The position numbers were made by a program, and so were the translations under genes. A DNA stretch of 64,000 nucleotides, taken from Metaphire vulgaris. Its lineage: Eukaryota > Annelida > Clitellata > Crassiclitellata > Megascolecidae. Of this stretch, positions 51,296-63,779 are shown piece by piece. The stretch is taken from the NCBI GenBank assembly GCA_018105865.1, contig CM030837.1, positions 13,738,225-13,802,224 of the forward strand, read 5' to 3'. Positions within the stretch are counted from its first letter, which is position 1; every line of letters starts with the position of its first letter. A model generated the notes under the pieces. It was given only the letters and a program-made list of their open reading frames with translations, had not been told where the DNA came from and made no database searches.

Positions 51296-52080
51296 TCATC
51301 ATCACACTCCAATCGTCGGAGCCAACGGTGTAAAAGTGCTCGCCCATGCAGTGGCGTAGCGTGACTTTTGGGGCCCGGGGGCATCTTTGTCATGGGGGCC
51401 CCAAAGTTTAAATCAGGTCATCGCCTCTTTTTTACCCTGACGCCGCCCATGGCCCTTCCTTTCTTTGGCCATGTATATCGCATTTTGGGTTTGTTTTTTC
51501 ATCGATCCATCTTCTCTTTGGCTTGGATACCATTTGACCTGCCCATCGTCTTTATTATTTGTCATCCTCATTCTGCAGATGTGATAATTTTCTTTCTTTG
51601 ATCTTCTCCACAACAGTCTTTGTTCGTCCCAGCGAATAGTATCATTTTTGATCATATCTTTATAACTTATTTTCAGCATTTTCCTCATTTCATTTCAAAT
51701 GCGTTCAGTTTTAACTGTCTTGATTGTCCATGTCTCACATGCATACAGTAGGGTAGATAACGATTTAACGCAATTTAATTGCAAATGTTTTTACTTTTCC
51801 AGATCATGTTCAAATTGGCAAAAGTACTGCTTGCAATTCCAACTTATTTCAGTCATTACTTCGGTTATTAGAACTAAGTAAATAAACTGATCAACACATT
51901 CCAACTTTTTACATGTATTTGAACTCCTTTGTTGTTTCCATCACCAACTTTTGTTTTTTCTGATATTCTTTGCTGGTTTGGACAGTTGCTTCTGCAGGTT
52001 TTTTTTCCATTAGACCTTCAGCAAATGGTCTTTGATTTGCTGTCCCTGAATCATTACACCTCCTTGTGTTTTGGCCTCCA

Positions 52081-52081
<1 letters not shown>

Positions 52082-52111
<30 letters not shown>
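52082..52111. repeat. Poly(A) run
   Basis: About 26 consecutive A residues; perhaps a retroposon tail, though no element upstream is recognised. Confidence 0.8.
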
Positions 52112-52112
<1 letters not shown>

Positions 52113-52479
52113 GTGAAATCGGGTATCCTTATATATATAGTTATATTCATAGTCCTTGTTTTGTGTTTATATATTTCTGACATCGATAAACTTCTTATGG
52201 ATTACTATCCAAAGTTTTTCTTTTCAAACATGCCAGCCGATGAGACAAAGATATGTAGAAATCAAATGCCTTTTTAGGATGATGAAAATTTTACAGGAGG
52301 ATCTTTGCCTAATTGTTTCAGTGATCAATGGACTGGTTAGATGCTTTTCATTATTGATAAATCTTTCTTTAATGCATGTTGGGAAAGCTAATAATGGTAA
52401 TGAATATCCTTTAGGGGAATATTCTTTATGGTTCCAATTACAACAGAAAAGGTGGGGAGAGGGTAATCCTATAATTTTA

Positions 52480-52830
52480 TGAATCCATCTCACCAATGCC
52501 TGTAAGGCTATTAAGATGGGTAACACAAATGTTGGGAATGATGAAAAGGACAATAGTGAGTCGAGACAAAGATTTTCATAAAACTTCTTCAAGTCATTGG
52601 TAAGGTCCTCATCTAGAATACTGTGTTCAGGCATGGAATCCATTCTTGAAAAACGATTTGTTATTTTTTAGAGTCTTTTTATTGCTCTTTCTAGCTTCAG
52701 CGAAGATGGTCAATGGGTGCCATAATTTAAGCTTCGAAGAAAGACTCAATATTGTGGACTGACAACATTAGAAAGAGAGGAGGGATTTTGAAACATACAA
52801 AACAAATTAAATAATGACTGGAGAAAGTAG
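52480..52830 (+). pseudogene. Degenerate CR1 fragment
   Basis: GGGAATGATGAAAAGGACAA, AAACTTCTTCAAGTCATTGG and GAATACTGTGTTCAGGCATG correspond to the GMMKRTIVSRD, KLLQVIG and EYCVQAW region at 9940-10045. A second scrap lies near 54040-54110. Confidence 0.7.
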
Positions 52831-53525
52831 ATGTATTCAACCCATCGATTTTTTATATTTGATCTTCTTCACAAGCAAGGCCTTGCTTTGTCTTTTTGTT
52901 TCTTGGCAATGGTTGAAATCAAGAAAGAAAGTTTTTTATTTAGTTGAATGCTTTCTTGACAAATGGAACAAGTTTGGACGAGGTGTATGACAGTTGCTCA
53001 GTAAATCCATTTTCTTTTGGCTATCTCGATAAACTAGGTTATTGAATGCAAATTATTTACATCAGTGGTTTTCTGCTCCAGGCAGGCTTTCTTAGCTTTC
53101 TAAACCAGTTTTAAATCACATTATTATTAATATTATTTCTTTGTCGACAACTTATCTTCCATACCTTCTGCTATCTTAAAACTCAGGAAGTGGACTTATG
53201 TGCACTTTACAAAAAGTTCCATTATGGTGGTGGGTTCACTACCCGCGCATTGTTTTCCATTTCATCTTGAACCTTCATAGATCGTGTTTTGAACGTGATG
53301 GAGCGATTTTCTCTTCAGCAGCATCTTAAAGCCACGCCTAAAACAAGTTGATGATCGCTGCAAAAAATGGCAGACGAAGAATTACTTGTTATTTGCGGAA
53401 TGATGATTTTAACAAAGATAAATCAATCATCGGTTTTTGTTTTCATCAGGTGACCTCCATGTCCATTTGCGGTTACTGGTGCCCTGAAACTTTGGCCTTG
53501 TTGACCACGGCGATAATTTGTTTTG

Positions 53526-53536
53526 TTTTGATAATA

Positions 53537-53577
<41 letters not shown>

Positions 53578-53600
53578 TAATAATAATAATAATATATATA
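53526..53600. repeat. (AAT)n microsatellite
   Basis: AATAATAATAATAATAATAA then ATATATATACAC. Confidence 0.9.
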
Positions 53601-54135
53601 CACAGTAAAGCGTTTAGCTTTCAAATTTATTTCACTCCATTTCGTTGCATTGCCATATCGATATTTTTATCATTTATTTAAACGTATATATATATGCTAT
53701 CCCATAAAATGGATTACTATCCAAATTTTCAAATATATTTATATCAAATTTATATCAAATATAGACTTTTTGTAGGAGGATGATTAATTTTCAGGAGGTC
53801 TTCTCTTTATTTCAAATTGGTCTGGGACTGACCAGATGATTTTCATTAATATATAAAAGTCTCTGTAATGCGTTTCAATCGATGCCTGATTGGTTAATCA
53901 AAATATCCGCGAGGGGAAACTTCTTGAATGTTGCAACCACAACAGAAAAAGAAAGCGGCGTTGTAATCATCCATGTGAAGCATGCGATCCATCTCACCTA
54001 ATGCATCACCAGCAAAAAGGGCTTATCATTCAAGCAAATTTGGGAATGATGAAAAGGACAAAATGAACTCGCGCAAAGATATAATCATAAATCCACCACC
54101 ATAAGAAGTACTAACAAGGTCGCCAAGGTGCGTTT

Positions 54136-54330
54136 TCAGTTTTTGAGCAAATCGGTCGGGGAGATTTTCAACCTGACTTCTTCTGGAAGGGAATTCCACG
54201 CTATGGGGCTACCCCTTGAGAAAGATCTGTCCCCAAAGTTCCAAACATATTTATGCAAAGATTGTATTCTTGAGCTATTTTGTCTAGGTCGGTCTACTAG
54301 TTCCTGTAGTTTTTCTGCAGATTCTGACAA
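54136..54330 (-). pseudogene. L2-like C-terminal fragment
   Basis: Minus-strand RSFSRGSPIAWNSLPEEVRL resembles the conserved FWNSLP tail of L2/CR1 proteins; nothing upstream is intact. Confidence 0.55.
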
Positions 54331-54709
54331 AAGAATAATGTCATCTGCATATCTTAAGTTTCTGATTCTCCTCCCCGATAGAGAAGGTAACTAGGTTCCT
54401 TGTAATAGGCCTAAGTGTTTTGTATACCTGAATGCAGATTTTAAAGGCTGTCCTTTATTTAATTGGAAGACTGTGGAGACCCTTACGAACTGGGGTTATA
54501 ATTTGTGTTTGAGGTTTTTGAAACTACCCGAACCAGTGAATTTTGAACTCGGAGTTTAGCCAAGCTGGATCTAGAGATGCCAAAGAGAAGGGAGTTGCAG
54601 TAATCAAGACGGCTGGACACTAAGGAATTTGCCAAGAGCATTAATGCAGGTTAATTTAGAAATTTTCTAATACGATACAAATCACGAAGGTGGTAGTGAG
54701 CTACTTTAC

Positions 54710-55003
54710 CAGTGGCGATTCCACGTGGGAGATGAGTGAGGATGCATCCCCCACCGGACTTTCTTTTTTGCTTGTGAAACCTATTTTTGGGCAAAAGTCT
54801 AGTAAAACTAACTGTGGATGATCTTTTGTTGCTTGTTGGCCTATTTTTCTGGTAAAAGTGTAGTAAAATATTATTAGGGAAAATTCGCCTTTTTCAGCAT
54901 TTTCGGCAAAGTTTATTGATTTTTTTTCCTTCTATTTTCATGCCCCACCAACTTTCTATGAATTCACTTCATCCCCCACCAATAAATCCTGGAACCGCCA
55001 CTG
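54710..55003. mobile_element. CAGTGGCGATTCCA...TGGAACCGCCACTG MITE
   Basis: Inverted ends CAGTGGCGATTCCACG and TGGAACCGCCACTG; no target duplication seen. Two diverged TTTTTTGCTTGT words inside. Confidence 0.7.
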
Positions 55004-55010
55004 CACGTTG

Positions 55011-55432
55011 GGGCTGACCATTAATTATGTCAACATTTTTTGGGCAATTTTTGACCCCCTTTGTCAACAACTGTCAACTTTAATTGACCCCCCCTATAAT
55101 TATGTCAAAAACTGTTCTACCCCTTGAGAAAGATCTGACCCCAAAGTTCCAAACATAGTATTTTTCTATAACATTTTCCCCTTCTTCACTAAGACCAGTG
55201 AGGGTCCCCCTAAAATGTTTAGAAGGTTATTAATTTTGCAGCGATGAGACCTTTTCCCATTTCTTTTGTTCATCAAGCATCTTAATGCGGTGGTTATGAC
55301 CTTTTTTGCTTGTCAGGCTTTTTCCGTTGCAATAAATAGTATTCTTTGAAATTTCCTATTTCCCCTGTCAACAACTGTCAAACTTTTTCAAACCTCCTAC
55401 CCTATTTTGTTGACGTAATTAATGGACAGCCC
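55011..55432. mobile_element. Inverted-repeat MITE, ATTAATTATGTCAACA family
   Basis: GGGCTGACCATTAATTATGT to TGACGTAATTAATGGACAGC CC. Related to 30296-30713; includes ACCTTTTTTGCTTGTCAGG near 55295. Confidence 0.75.
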
Positions 55433-55437
55433 TTCAC

Positions 55438-55720
55438 AGATCATCATCATCGTCGTCATCATCATCATCATTAACCGTGGGCTCATCGCCCGTTGGTGCA
55501 TAATGCCATCTCCACAGTTTTCTGCCATTCTTTGCTGACCTTTGCTCTGTGGCTAAGATCCTGTAAACTGCTTCCACACCATTCTTCAATATCACCACAC
55601 CATTCCTTGTGTGGTCTCCCTCTCTTATTGGCAGTTTGGCACCCTCCATTATTCCAAACATTAGAGCTTTGATATTTCTGTCCTCTTTCATTCTGCATAT
55701 GTGTCCAAAAAGCTTTGTTT
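55438..55720 (-). pseudogene. Non-LTR retrotransposon C-terminus with (GAT)n tail
   Basis: Minus-strand RGRPHKEWCGDIEEWCGSSL and HRAKVSKEWQKTVEMAL, in a different frame from the start MKEDRNIKALMFGIMEGAKL, then a (GAT)n 3' tail at 55438-55472. This is the usual end of a LINE of the kind seen at 26565-27420. Confidence 0.75.
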
Positions 55721-56070
55721 TACTCTTTCCAGCAGGGTTTGTTTGGGCTGAATTATCCTGTATAGTTCTTCATTTGTGATTTTTTTCGACCCATCCGATC
55801 CTAGTATTTTTCTATAACATTTTCTTTCTTTCATTTTCTTCACATATGCTATTTGTAATATTTGTGAAAGAAAGTGTGGAATAAAAAAAATACTCCTAAA
55901 TCCCGTGCAGAAGTGCTTACAGGAATAGTCGAGTCCCCAAGTTTAATAGAGTTGATAGTAAAATTTCTTGAGTTGGGGCAATTGTAGCATAGGGGAGTAG
56001 AAATTCAATACAGGGATTCTTTATTATATGGATAACAATGAGGTGGGACCGTGGGGTTCATTATTCTACG

Positions 56071-56475
56071 CAGTGCAGTTTAAGTTATTGATTATTTTTC
56101 AGCTACAGTTACAGTTAAAGTTATTGAAATTATTTTCCAGTTATAGTTACAGTTAAAATTATTGTCACTTTTCAGTTACAGTTTCAGTTACAGCAATAAT
56201 TTTTGTTATTTTCAGTTAATCGCCATTGAACACATATAAGCAATAACTCTATTCTCTATAAATGATTGAAAAATCTACTTATATGTCCAATTTTCACATT
56301 CATGTCCAATGTCCATCAAAACAGGACATAAATAATTTTGGAAGATCGAGAGTTTCAATGTGTTCAATCGAAGATCTTTTTGTGTGGTGTTTGACTTCTT
56401 AAGTTTGCAATTTTTCTGTTATTTTAACCATTTCAGTTATTTATTTTTCAGTTAAAGTTAACTTAAACCACACTG
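56071..56475. mobile_element. CAGTTAAAGTTA-rich MITE, 405 bp
   Basis: Ends CAGTGCAGTTTAAGTTA and TAACTTAAACCACACTG, flanks ATTCTACG and ATTCTACA (7/8). The interior repeats CAGTTACAGTTAAAGTTATT words. Similar in style to 49332-49875. Confidence 0.8.
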
Positions 56476-56831
56476 ATTCTACATGTAATAATGAGGTGGG
56501 ATTCAGTTTTTCAAGGGATTCATTTAATTCACTACACCGGCTTCAAAAGTTTGAGTGGCCTACCCCTGTCGTAGACGCTATCGAGTGCAGTTATCAACTT
56601 TATATGGGGAAGAGGCCATCTGGAGCCCTGGCTATGCCAGCTTTCAACACTTTAGACCATCGTCCTACAGAACTGCAGGCCATTCATTTGAAGGATATTT
56701 TTTGCAGCCATATGAATAGGCTAATGTAGGCCTATTGTGATTTTGTCGACCAGATACAAAAGGAACGAATAATAGTTAGTTTCAGTTTGCACAGACTTTA
56801 CATCAGACGGGAAAGCTAGTTGTGACCCAGA

Positions 56832-56999
56832 CAGGGTTATTTCTAGGATTATCAATTTGGGGGTGTCAGTATATTTTGGGGGTCCCTGCCACAAAAAAGT
56901 AAAAAAGTATGACAAGCAAAAAAGGCCATCCAATGCCAAAATTGGGGGTGGGGTGTTGGTCTCAAATTGGGGTGTGTTAGGGGGTTAAAAATATCCCTA
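56832..56999. mobile_element. hAT-like MITE, CAGGGATATTT family
   Basis: Starts CAGGGTTATTTCTAGG, ends AAATATCCCTA; flanks GACCCAGA and GACTCAGA (7/8). It carries a GACAAGCAAAAAAGGCCATC motif not present in the other three copies. Confidence 0.75.
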
Positions 57000-57099
57000 G
57001 ACTCAGACTAACAGGCAAAGTAAGTACAATGGATTTTAGGCCTACCGCAGGAGATCTAAACCACATAAAACCATGTCATCATAATCACCACCACCACCA

Positions 57100-60000
57100 C
57101 CATTGTGTCACCGTTTGCTTATACAAGTGTTAACATTAGATCCCTCACTAATCCTCAACACACACATTCACTACATGAACTCACTAACATAAAATTAGAC
57201 TCCCTCTTTCCAACGCACACACTTCACTCCTCTACCATAGACATAGTTGCACTAACTGAAACCTGGGTATCTCCGTCTACTACTTCATGTCAACTGATTG
57301 AGGTAACCCCACCTGGCTTCTCCCTCCTAAGTTTTCTCGTTCAAAAAAAGTCTACCAATTGCTCTAGTAATTTAGGTGGAGGCACCGCTTTCCTTATTAT
57401 TGCGATCATATACAAATTAGCAATTCCTCATCAATTAATTTCTCCTCATTTGAATGTTCATCTGTCACTCTCAATCTTCCTCTCTCAAAACTAACTATTT
57501 TTAACATTTACCGCCCCCTACATCATCAAAATATTCAACCTCATTCATGACATTCCTCGACAATTTTCCTCCTTTTTAGGCTCTGCAGCTACAACTCCAC
57601 ATGAGTTCTTAATTACTGGTGATTTTAATGTACATGTTGATAAGTGTGATGATCCCAACTCTATCCAATTCATACAACTGCTCACTCAGACTAACCTCAC
57701 ACAACACATATCTCTTCCTACTCACACTTTTGGACATACTTTAGACTTGCTCATCACGTCTTCTTCTTCATCACTATCTCCAATTTCAGCAATTAGCCAA
57801 TTCTCTCCTTCTGATCATTTTCCCATCTTCTCCATTTTAAGTATCTGCTCGCCAACTCCTCCGCCTCGTGGCACCTACTCATTCGCCGTCTTAACAAAAT
57901 TGACGTAGCCTTGTTCTGTGACAACATTAAATCATCTGAACTAATTACTAACCCCCACTTCTCTGCCGTCACTGATCAATAAATACAATTCTGTGTTATC
58001 CGGTCTTCTTGATAAACATGCTCCTATCATCACAAGACCTATTTCATCACACAACAGCAAACCCTGGTATAACTCTTTCATTCATGCTTTCAAGTCATTT
58101 CGTAGACGTCTTGAACAAACATACCATAGAACACATTCTCCATCTGACCTTTTAAATCTTCGTTTCCGCCACCAAGGTACCATAATCTCCTTACATCTGC
58201 CAAAAAGAAGTACTATTCTAACATCATTTCAACAAATAGCTCTAACCCACGTAAGCTCTGGAAAACCGTAAATGATCTTTTCCATCGCAAAGAATCAAAA
58301 CCTCTCCCTCAATCCATTTCTCTGTCAGAACTTGCTGAATCTTTTGCTAATTTCTTCTCTGCAAAAATCTCTAAGATTGCAGTGTCCTTAAGTCTTTCAC
58401 TATTACTCAAACCACCTCTCCTCATTACCCTTCTCCCCCACAACCCCCATGCAATTTATCCAGCTTCACTCCTGCAACTGATGAAGAGGTATCCAAACTG
58501 CTACTTTCTCTCCCAAACAAACAATGTGATCTAGATCCCATACCTACTTCTTTACTCAAACAGTGTGCCATCGTGCTTCGCCTATCATAACTAGAATCAT
58601 TAACCTCTCTCTTACCTCAGGCACTTTCCCATCTTCATTCAAAAACTCTTTTGTCATTCCTCTCCTAAAAAGCCTGGTCTTGACAGAGAAGATCTTAATA
58701 ACTATCGCCCCATCTCAAATCTTTCACTTCTATCAAAACTTACTGAGAAAATTGTGCTTTCTAGACTGACCAACACCTTTCAAATAACTCGCTATATAAT
58801 GCTCATCAGTCTGCCTACACTAAACATCACTCAACTGAAACCGTTCTCGCCTACATTCATGACAGACTCTTAAGCAATTGGTCTCCGACAAGTTACTGGC
58901 CTTTGTCTCCTTGGCCTCTCTGCTGCATTTGATACTATAGATCACAAAAATTCTGCTCGAACGACTCTCTCTCTGGTTTGGAATATCTGAAATAGCTCAT
59001 AACTGGTTTTCATCTTATCTTAAATCCCGGTCTTTTCAAGTGTCCTGTCTTAGCCAAATTTCTCTATCTCACACTGTAGATTTTGGAGTGCCTCAAGGAT
59101 CTGTTCTTGGGCCTGTACTGTTCAGCCTTTACACTACACCACTCTCATCTTTAATCAATTCCCTTAATTTAAATCACCAACTCTATGCCGATGACACTCA
59201 GCTATTCCTTTCCTTCTCACCTCTTTCATTCAATGCTTCTATTATTGAGCTTGAATCTGCATTCTCATCAATCTCTGCTTGGATGTCATCTAATCTCCTC
59301 GCTCTTAACCCTTCTAAGACAGAGTTTCTTTTAATTGGACTACCCCAACAACTCAAAAAATTGACAATCCTAAACTAGTTTTGGCTTCTGACACCACAAT
59401 AATCCCTGTTCCAACTGCTAGAAATCTAGGATTCAAATTTGATTCTTTTCTAAACTTGAATCACAAATTTCCCAATTATCAAAAGCCTGCTATGTTCATA
59501 TTCGTGACCTTCGCCGCCTCGTCCTTGCCTAGATACTAAAACTGCCTCCACAATTTGCCACCTCAATAGTCCACTCCAAATTAGATTATTGTAACTCCCT
59601 CTACTATAACCTTCCCAAAGCCTCTATCAACAAATTGCAATCAATACAAAATGCACTTGCTCGTGCTGTTACTAAGTCACCTAAATTCTCCCATATTTCA
59701 CCCATACTAAAATCATTACATTGGCTTAAAATAACTGAACGATCAATATAAGATAATAACACTCCAGCTCACTTCAGTCATCAAAACCTGTCTACCTTAG
59801 GTCACTATTAATCCCTCAGCCTCCTCACCCACACGTTCGTCATCTCATCTCACTCTGTCACGCCCGCTAAATCAATCATCCCTGAAAATTTGCAACCGTG
59901 CCTTCTCATACGCTGCACCTGAACTCTGGAACTCGATCCCAGCTTCCCTTCGCACACTTGGACACTTTCAAACAATAAAATCTGATTCCTCATTTCCTAT

Positions 60001-60255
60001 AATTCCTGCACTTTCTCCTCAAGTCTTCAGGTCTAAGCTTAAATCCTTCCTGTTTCTTAAATCATTTCCGCCATAGCTGTAACAACCTAGCCTCACTGCC
60101 CTTGGATATTGACTATTGCCTGGCTGATCCCACACCTTTCCTATAGCTATTTTAAGAGAGGCTGAGCGCCTAAGAATAAGCAGCTACTGTTGTGCTGCTT
60201 TCCAAGGCGCTATAGAAATCCACGAGATTTTACTTTACTTACTTTACTTTACTTT
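57100..60255 (+). mobile_element. Nearly full-length L2-like LINE, inactivated
   Basis: Endonuclease start NIRSLTNPQHTHSLHEL with DIVALTETWVSPST near 57105-57290, endonuclease end LITGDFNVHVDKCDDPN and PSDHFPIFS near 57610-57830, then reverse transcriptase pieces: LNNYRPISNLS-like at 58690, AFDTIDHK near 58925, [20 protein letters not shown] and [14 protein letters not shown] at 59085-59215, and the thumb and C-terminus to about 60080. The 3' end is CTATAGAAATCCACGAGATT then TTTACTTTACT repeats. Several frameshifts break it, so it is not expected to make protein. It is the reference for the fragments at 882, 2224, 5045 and 33370. Confidence 0.92.
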
Positions 60256-62560
60256 AAAACGTACTTCTAAGCATTTAATCATTTTGGTACTTTATGCAAC
60301 TGGTTACTTCCGTCTTCCGGCACTTGCTGTCTGCAGCTATATTATGGTCAAGCATCAGCTTTGAAACAGCTTTTATAATATATTTTGGGAGGAGTCCTTC
60401 TCAACATCTGCTTATAAATTCAAAGAATAATTTTACACAAGATCATAAATATAACCAGATACATTAATATGCGAAGTAAGGACATACACGAACATTATAT
60501 ACATGCATATGTATTAAGTATTGGCTTCAGTTGGAGCTTGGCTCTTAAGGTTTTCCAATCAGTTTCTACCAAAGAACAGTTTAACAAATTCAAAACTTCA
60601 TACAAAATCTGTGCACCAACTTAATAAGCAAGGTGGTTAATTGCAAAACAGGACAGCAAAACCAAAATTACAAAACATTTTATGCCACTATAAAAATTGC
60701 ATAAAATGCCTGATCATTAACTTACTTATTACACTTTGAGACTGTACAGTGAGAACATTGCAACAATAGTAGGCTATACAAAGTACAGCTTAAACACAAA
60801 TTATGACATATCTGCTTAAATAAATAACGAAATACAAAAACACATAATTCCTGGTGTGAAATGTACATTATACAAGCAAATGAAACATTGACCTATAATG
60901 AATTCCTGATGACAAAGAACTTCTAATATTTCTACTTCATAAGAAGTAAGTAACATCTCTTGAGTTTCCATGGTTCTTTCAAAACCAGCATTGCCAGTTG
61001 CTCCTTATTCCTATGTGCTTAATCTTAGTATGAAGTAGCTATAGCCAAAGACAGGGGTCATTCATGCAGGTTCATTTAATCCAAAGGGTCATTGTGGCAT
61101 ATAAGTGCTTAGGTATTCAGTTTATCAATGCAATAGAAAAAAGGGAATACTTAGCATTAGCAACATCATGACCATCTGTATTACCAAACTACCGGTATGT
61201 GTTCAGCTGTAAGAAAACCTGTCTGCATGATGAAAGTATACAAGTGATACAACCTTCTGCAAAACACCGTCAACATTAACTCAGTGCAAGGACCCCATGC
61301 TAAGGTAGTTTATTTTGCTTGTACTGGCCAAAACTCCAGTTTCTTTGGACTCGGGTAAAACACAAATATTCAGCCAACATGAGCACCCATTCTGGTCCCC
61401 TGAAATCAGCATTAATGGGATTCTACTGTTGCTTCAAAAACGTTGAATAACTCCCTCAAGCTTGCTTGATCTACATCATTCACTATTACTTCATTATTCT
61501 TATTCTGAAGTGACCATCAGTTAACACCAGTTGACTGTCATGCCAAAGACAGTAAGTGATGCACTAAGAAACTGTTTCGAATGACTTTGTCAGTAAAATG
61601 GTATCAACAACTCAGTCAGGAATGTTCAGAGGCATGGCCAGGTCTCTCCAGCCCAAAATTTGATCTCTTTTTCTCATCTGTTTTACAGTATAAGTCAGAG
61701 AGCTTGGCATCAGAAAGTGATCCAATCTTTCCCACAATTTTTAAAATTTACACATTTCATGAGAGGGCCATATTTAGAATTGTGTGGACCTGGGTCCAAA
61801 TGGGGAGGGGGCTGCCAGGCTACCGTCCCTCCCCATTTGTGCATCATTGTGACAAGCAAAAACAGGTCCTCAGCTACTATGTGAGGGCACCTGATGTGTG
61901 GGGCCTCTGTTCCAGGAACATGTGGAGCATGCCTAAATACACCACTGTTTTAAGGCATGCTGAAAAATATCATTGCGCATTGAAGTTTCTGGGGAGGGTG
62001 GCCCTGTGCTGAACAATGAAAACAACTTTGTGTAACTTCTTTCACAATAATGTACTTTGCGTAGAAGCAACATACAGAACCGTTTCATTTGTAGTAAAAG
62101 CTAATCATCAAATCAAATCAAAATTTTTGTACTCAACATCAAGAATAAACAATTGAAATGGAATCAGTATAAACTACAACATACTTCAGAATGCCTCAGT
62201 TCATTATTAATTACATTGTAGATTTGTGTGACTTAAGCATATATTCAAATGTAGATCAGTTTTTTTAGATCAGACAAATCAGTAATTATGTAGATACATG
62301 GCATGGTTCTAAATATCATAATTATTTAATGAAGATATGCTTAACTATCAAGAAATATTTCTGTAATATTAGTAAGTAGCTAAGAAGGATGTCATGAAGG
62401 GTAGGAGCAGAAAAAAGTCACCTGAAGGGATAAGAGTATCCTGTTAATTAGGCAACTAAAGTTAGTTGTAAAAATCCGAAAATTTTAGTTTGGTAATTAG
62501 CAGAAGTAAAATATTGGTGTGAAGGGAGTATTGCAACAATTATTATAAGCACTAAAGTAT
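60256..62560. other. Intergenic DNA with scattered repeat scraps
   Basis: Near 61000-61090, GCTCCTTATTCCTATGTGCT and GAAGTAGCTATAGCCAAAGA match, inverted, the stretch at 3380-3465, a LINE-tail-like repeat. Around 61632-61950, AGAGGCATGGCCAGGTC and AAATACACCACTG look like MITE ends around a GACAAGCAAAAACAGGTCC word. No gene supported. Confidence 0.5.
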
Positions 62561-62567
62561 TTTGACT

Positions 62568-62591
62568 AGAATCTTCTAGAATCTTATATAA
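62568..62591 (+). promoter_or_regulatory. Heat-shock-element-like triplet next to a TATA box
   Basis: AGAAT CTTCT AGAAT (62568-62582) is three alternating nGAAn units, the HSF-binding pattern; TATATAA follows at 62585-62591. No gene is recognised downstream, so function is unproven. Confidence 0.35.
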
Positions 62592-62872
62592 GTAGAGTGG
62601 TGAACGTGAAACCAAAATTCATACGATCATTCTTGTACAGCATTGATTAAGAAGGGATGAATTTCAATAGAAGTCGACCGACAGCCTTGCCTTCAATGCT
62701 TGTCGGTCTTCTAAAGCGACTTTCGTGACACACGCTCAATTGACAGAACATTGTTACCTAGACTGTTATACAGGTAGAGAGCATAAGACACGAATGCAGA
62801 GCAACTTAACATTCTGGAATTTAACACATGCCTACTGAAAAGTAACTGCATCCCAAACAGGAACCAACAGAC

Positions 62873-63286
62873 AATTTTGCAAAAAGCAAATCACCAGTTA
62901 ACCTGCTATCAAGAAAATCCATCTAGAAGTAGAGATCGGTCAAAAGCAAGTCACAGTCAGAGGCATAGCGTCCCAATGGCTAAGTCACATGATCAGAGGC
63001 AAATTTTAAGCGACCTTTTTTCCCAATCGGGCTACTATGGCGGAAAAATTTTGAACCAAATTTACAAATTTAGCAGTGACGACCTTTTTGCTTGTCAGGT
63101 GTAATGATGGGGTGGCATTTTTGCCAGGAGCCATAGGCGGCAAATTTACGCCACTGGTCACAGTTAAAACTTTTGTAAGAATCGGGCGATAGTATACTAT
63201 CCACAATTGAATTAATGAAAAGCAATATGATTTTGACAGGAACTGTAGTAGGACACAAAACCTGCTATCAAGCAAATTTAATATCT
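62873..63286. repeat. Tandem duplication, unit 1
   Basis: 414 bp from AATTTTGCAAAAAGC to AATTTAATATCT. It contains the MITE at 62958-63155. Confidence 0.85.
62958..63155. mobile_element. GCATAGCG MITE, internally deleted copy
   Basis: CAGAGGCATAGCG to TTACGCCACTG, exact flanks GTCACAGT (62950-62957, 63156-63163). Shorter than its sister at 63372. Confidence 0.88.
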
Positions 63287-63779
63287 AATTTTGCATAAAG
63301 CAAATCACCAGTTAACCTGCTATCAAGAAAATCCATCTAGAAATAGAGATCGGTCAAAAGCAAGTCACAGTCAGAGGCATAGCGTCCCAATGGCTACTAT
63401 GGCTTTAGCCATGGGCGGCACACATGATGGGGGCGGCAAATTTTGGAAGCGACCTTTTTTTGCTTGTCGGGTTGTCGAATTTTGTCGAAGAAGCGGAAAA
63501 ATTTTGAAGGGGCGGCAAATTTCCAAATTTAGCAGTGACGACCTTTTTTGCTTGTCAGGTGTAATAGGAGTGAAATTGGGGCGGCATTTTTGCCAGGAGC
63601 CATAGGCAGCACGAGAGCACGCTACGCCACTGGTCACAGTTAAAACTACTGAGTAAGAATCGAGTTAAAGGTGATAGTATACTATCCACAATTGAATTAA
63701 TGAAAGAGCAATATGATATGGGGTTGACAGGAACTGTAGTAGGACAAAAAGCCTGCTATCAAGCAAATTTAATATCTAA
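63287..63779. repeat. Tandem duplication, unit 2
   Basis: 493-bp copy of unit 1; most of the length difference lies inside the MITE. Confidence 0.85.
63372..63632. mobile_element. GCATAGCG MITE, longer copy
   Basis: CAGAGGCATAGCG to GCTACGCCACTG, exact flanks GTCACAGT (63364-63371, 63633-63640). Two GACCTTTTTTGCTTGTC-like motifs inside. Confidence 0.9.

Noticed and set aside
52224..52643. 139-codon open frame on the minus strand
   Set aside because: Partly antisense to a degenerate CR1 fragment; no domain.
61581..62012. 143-codon open frame on the plus strand
   Set aside because: It overlaps MITE-like sequence with a GACAAGCAAAAACAGGTCC word; no domain, unusual composition, no splice context.
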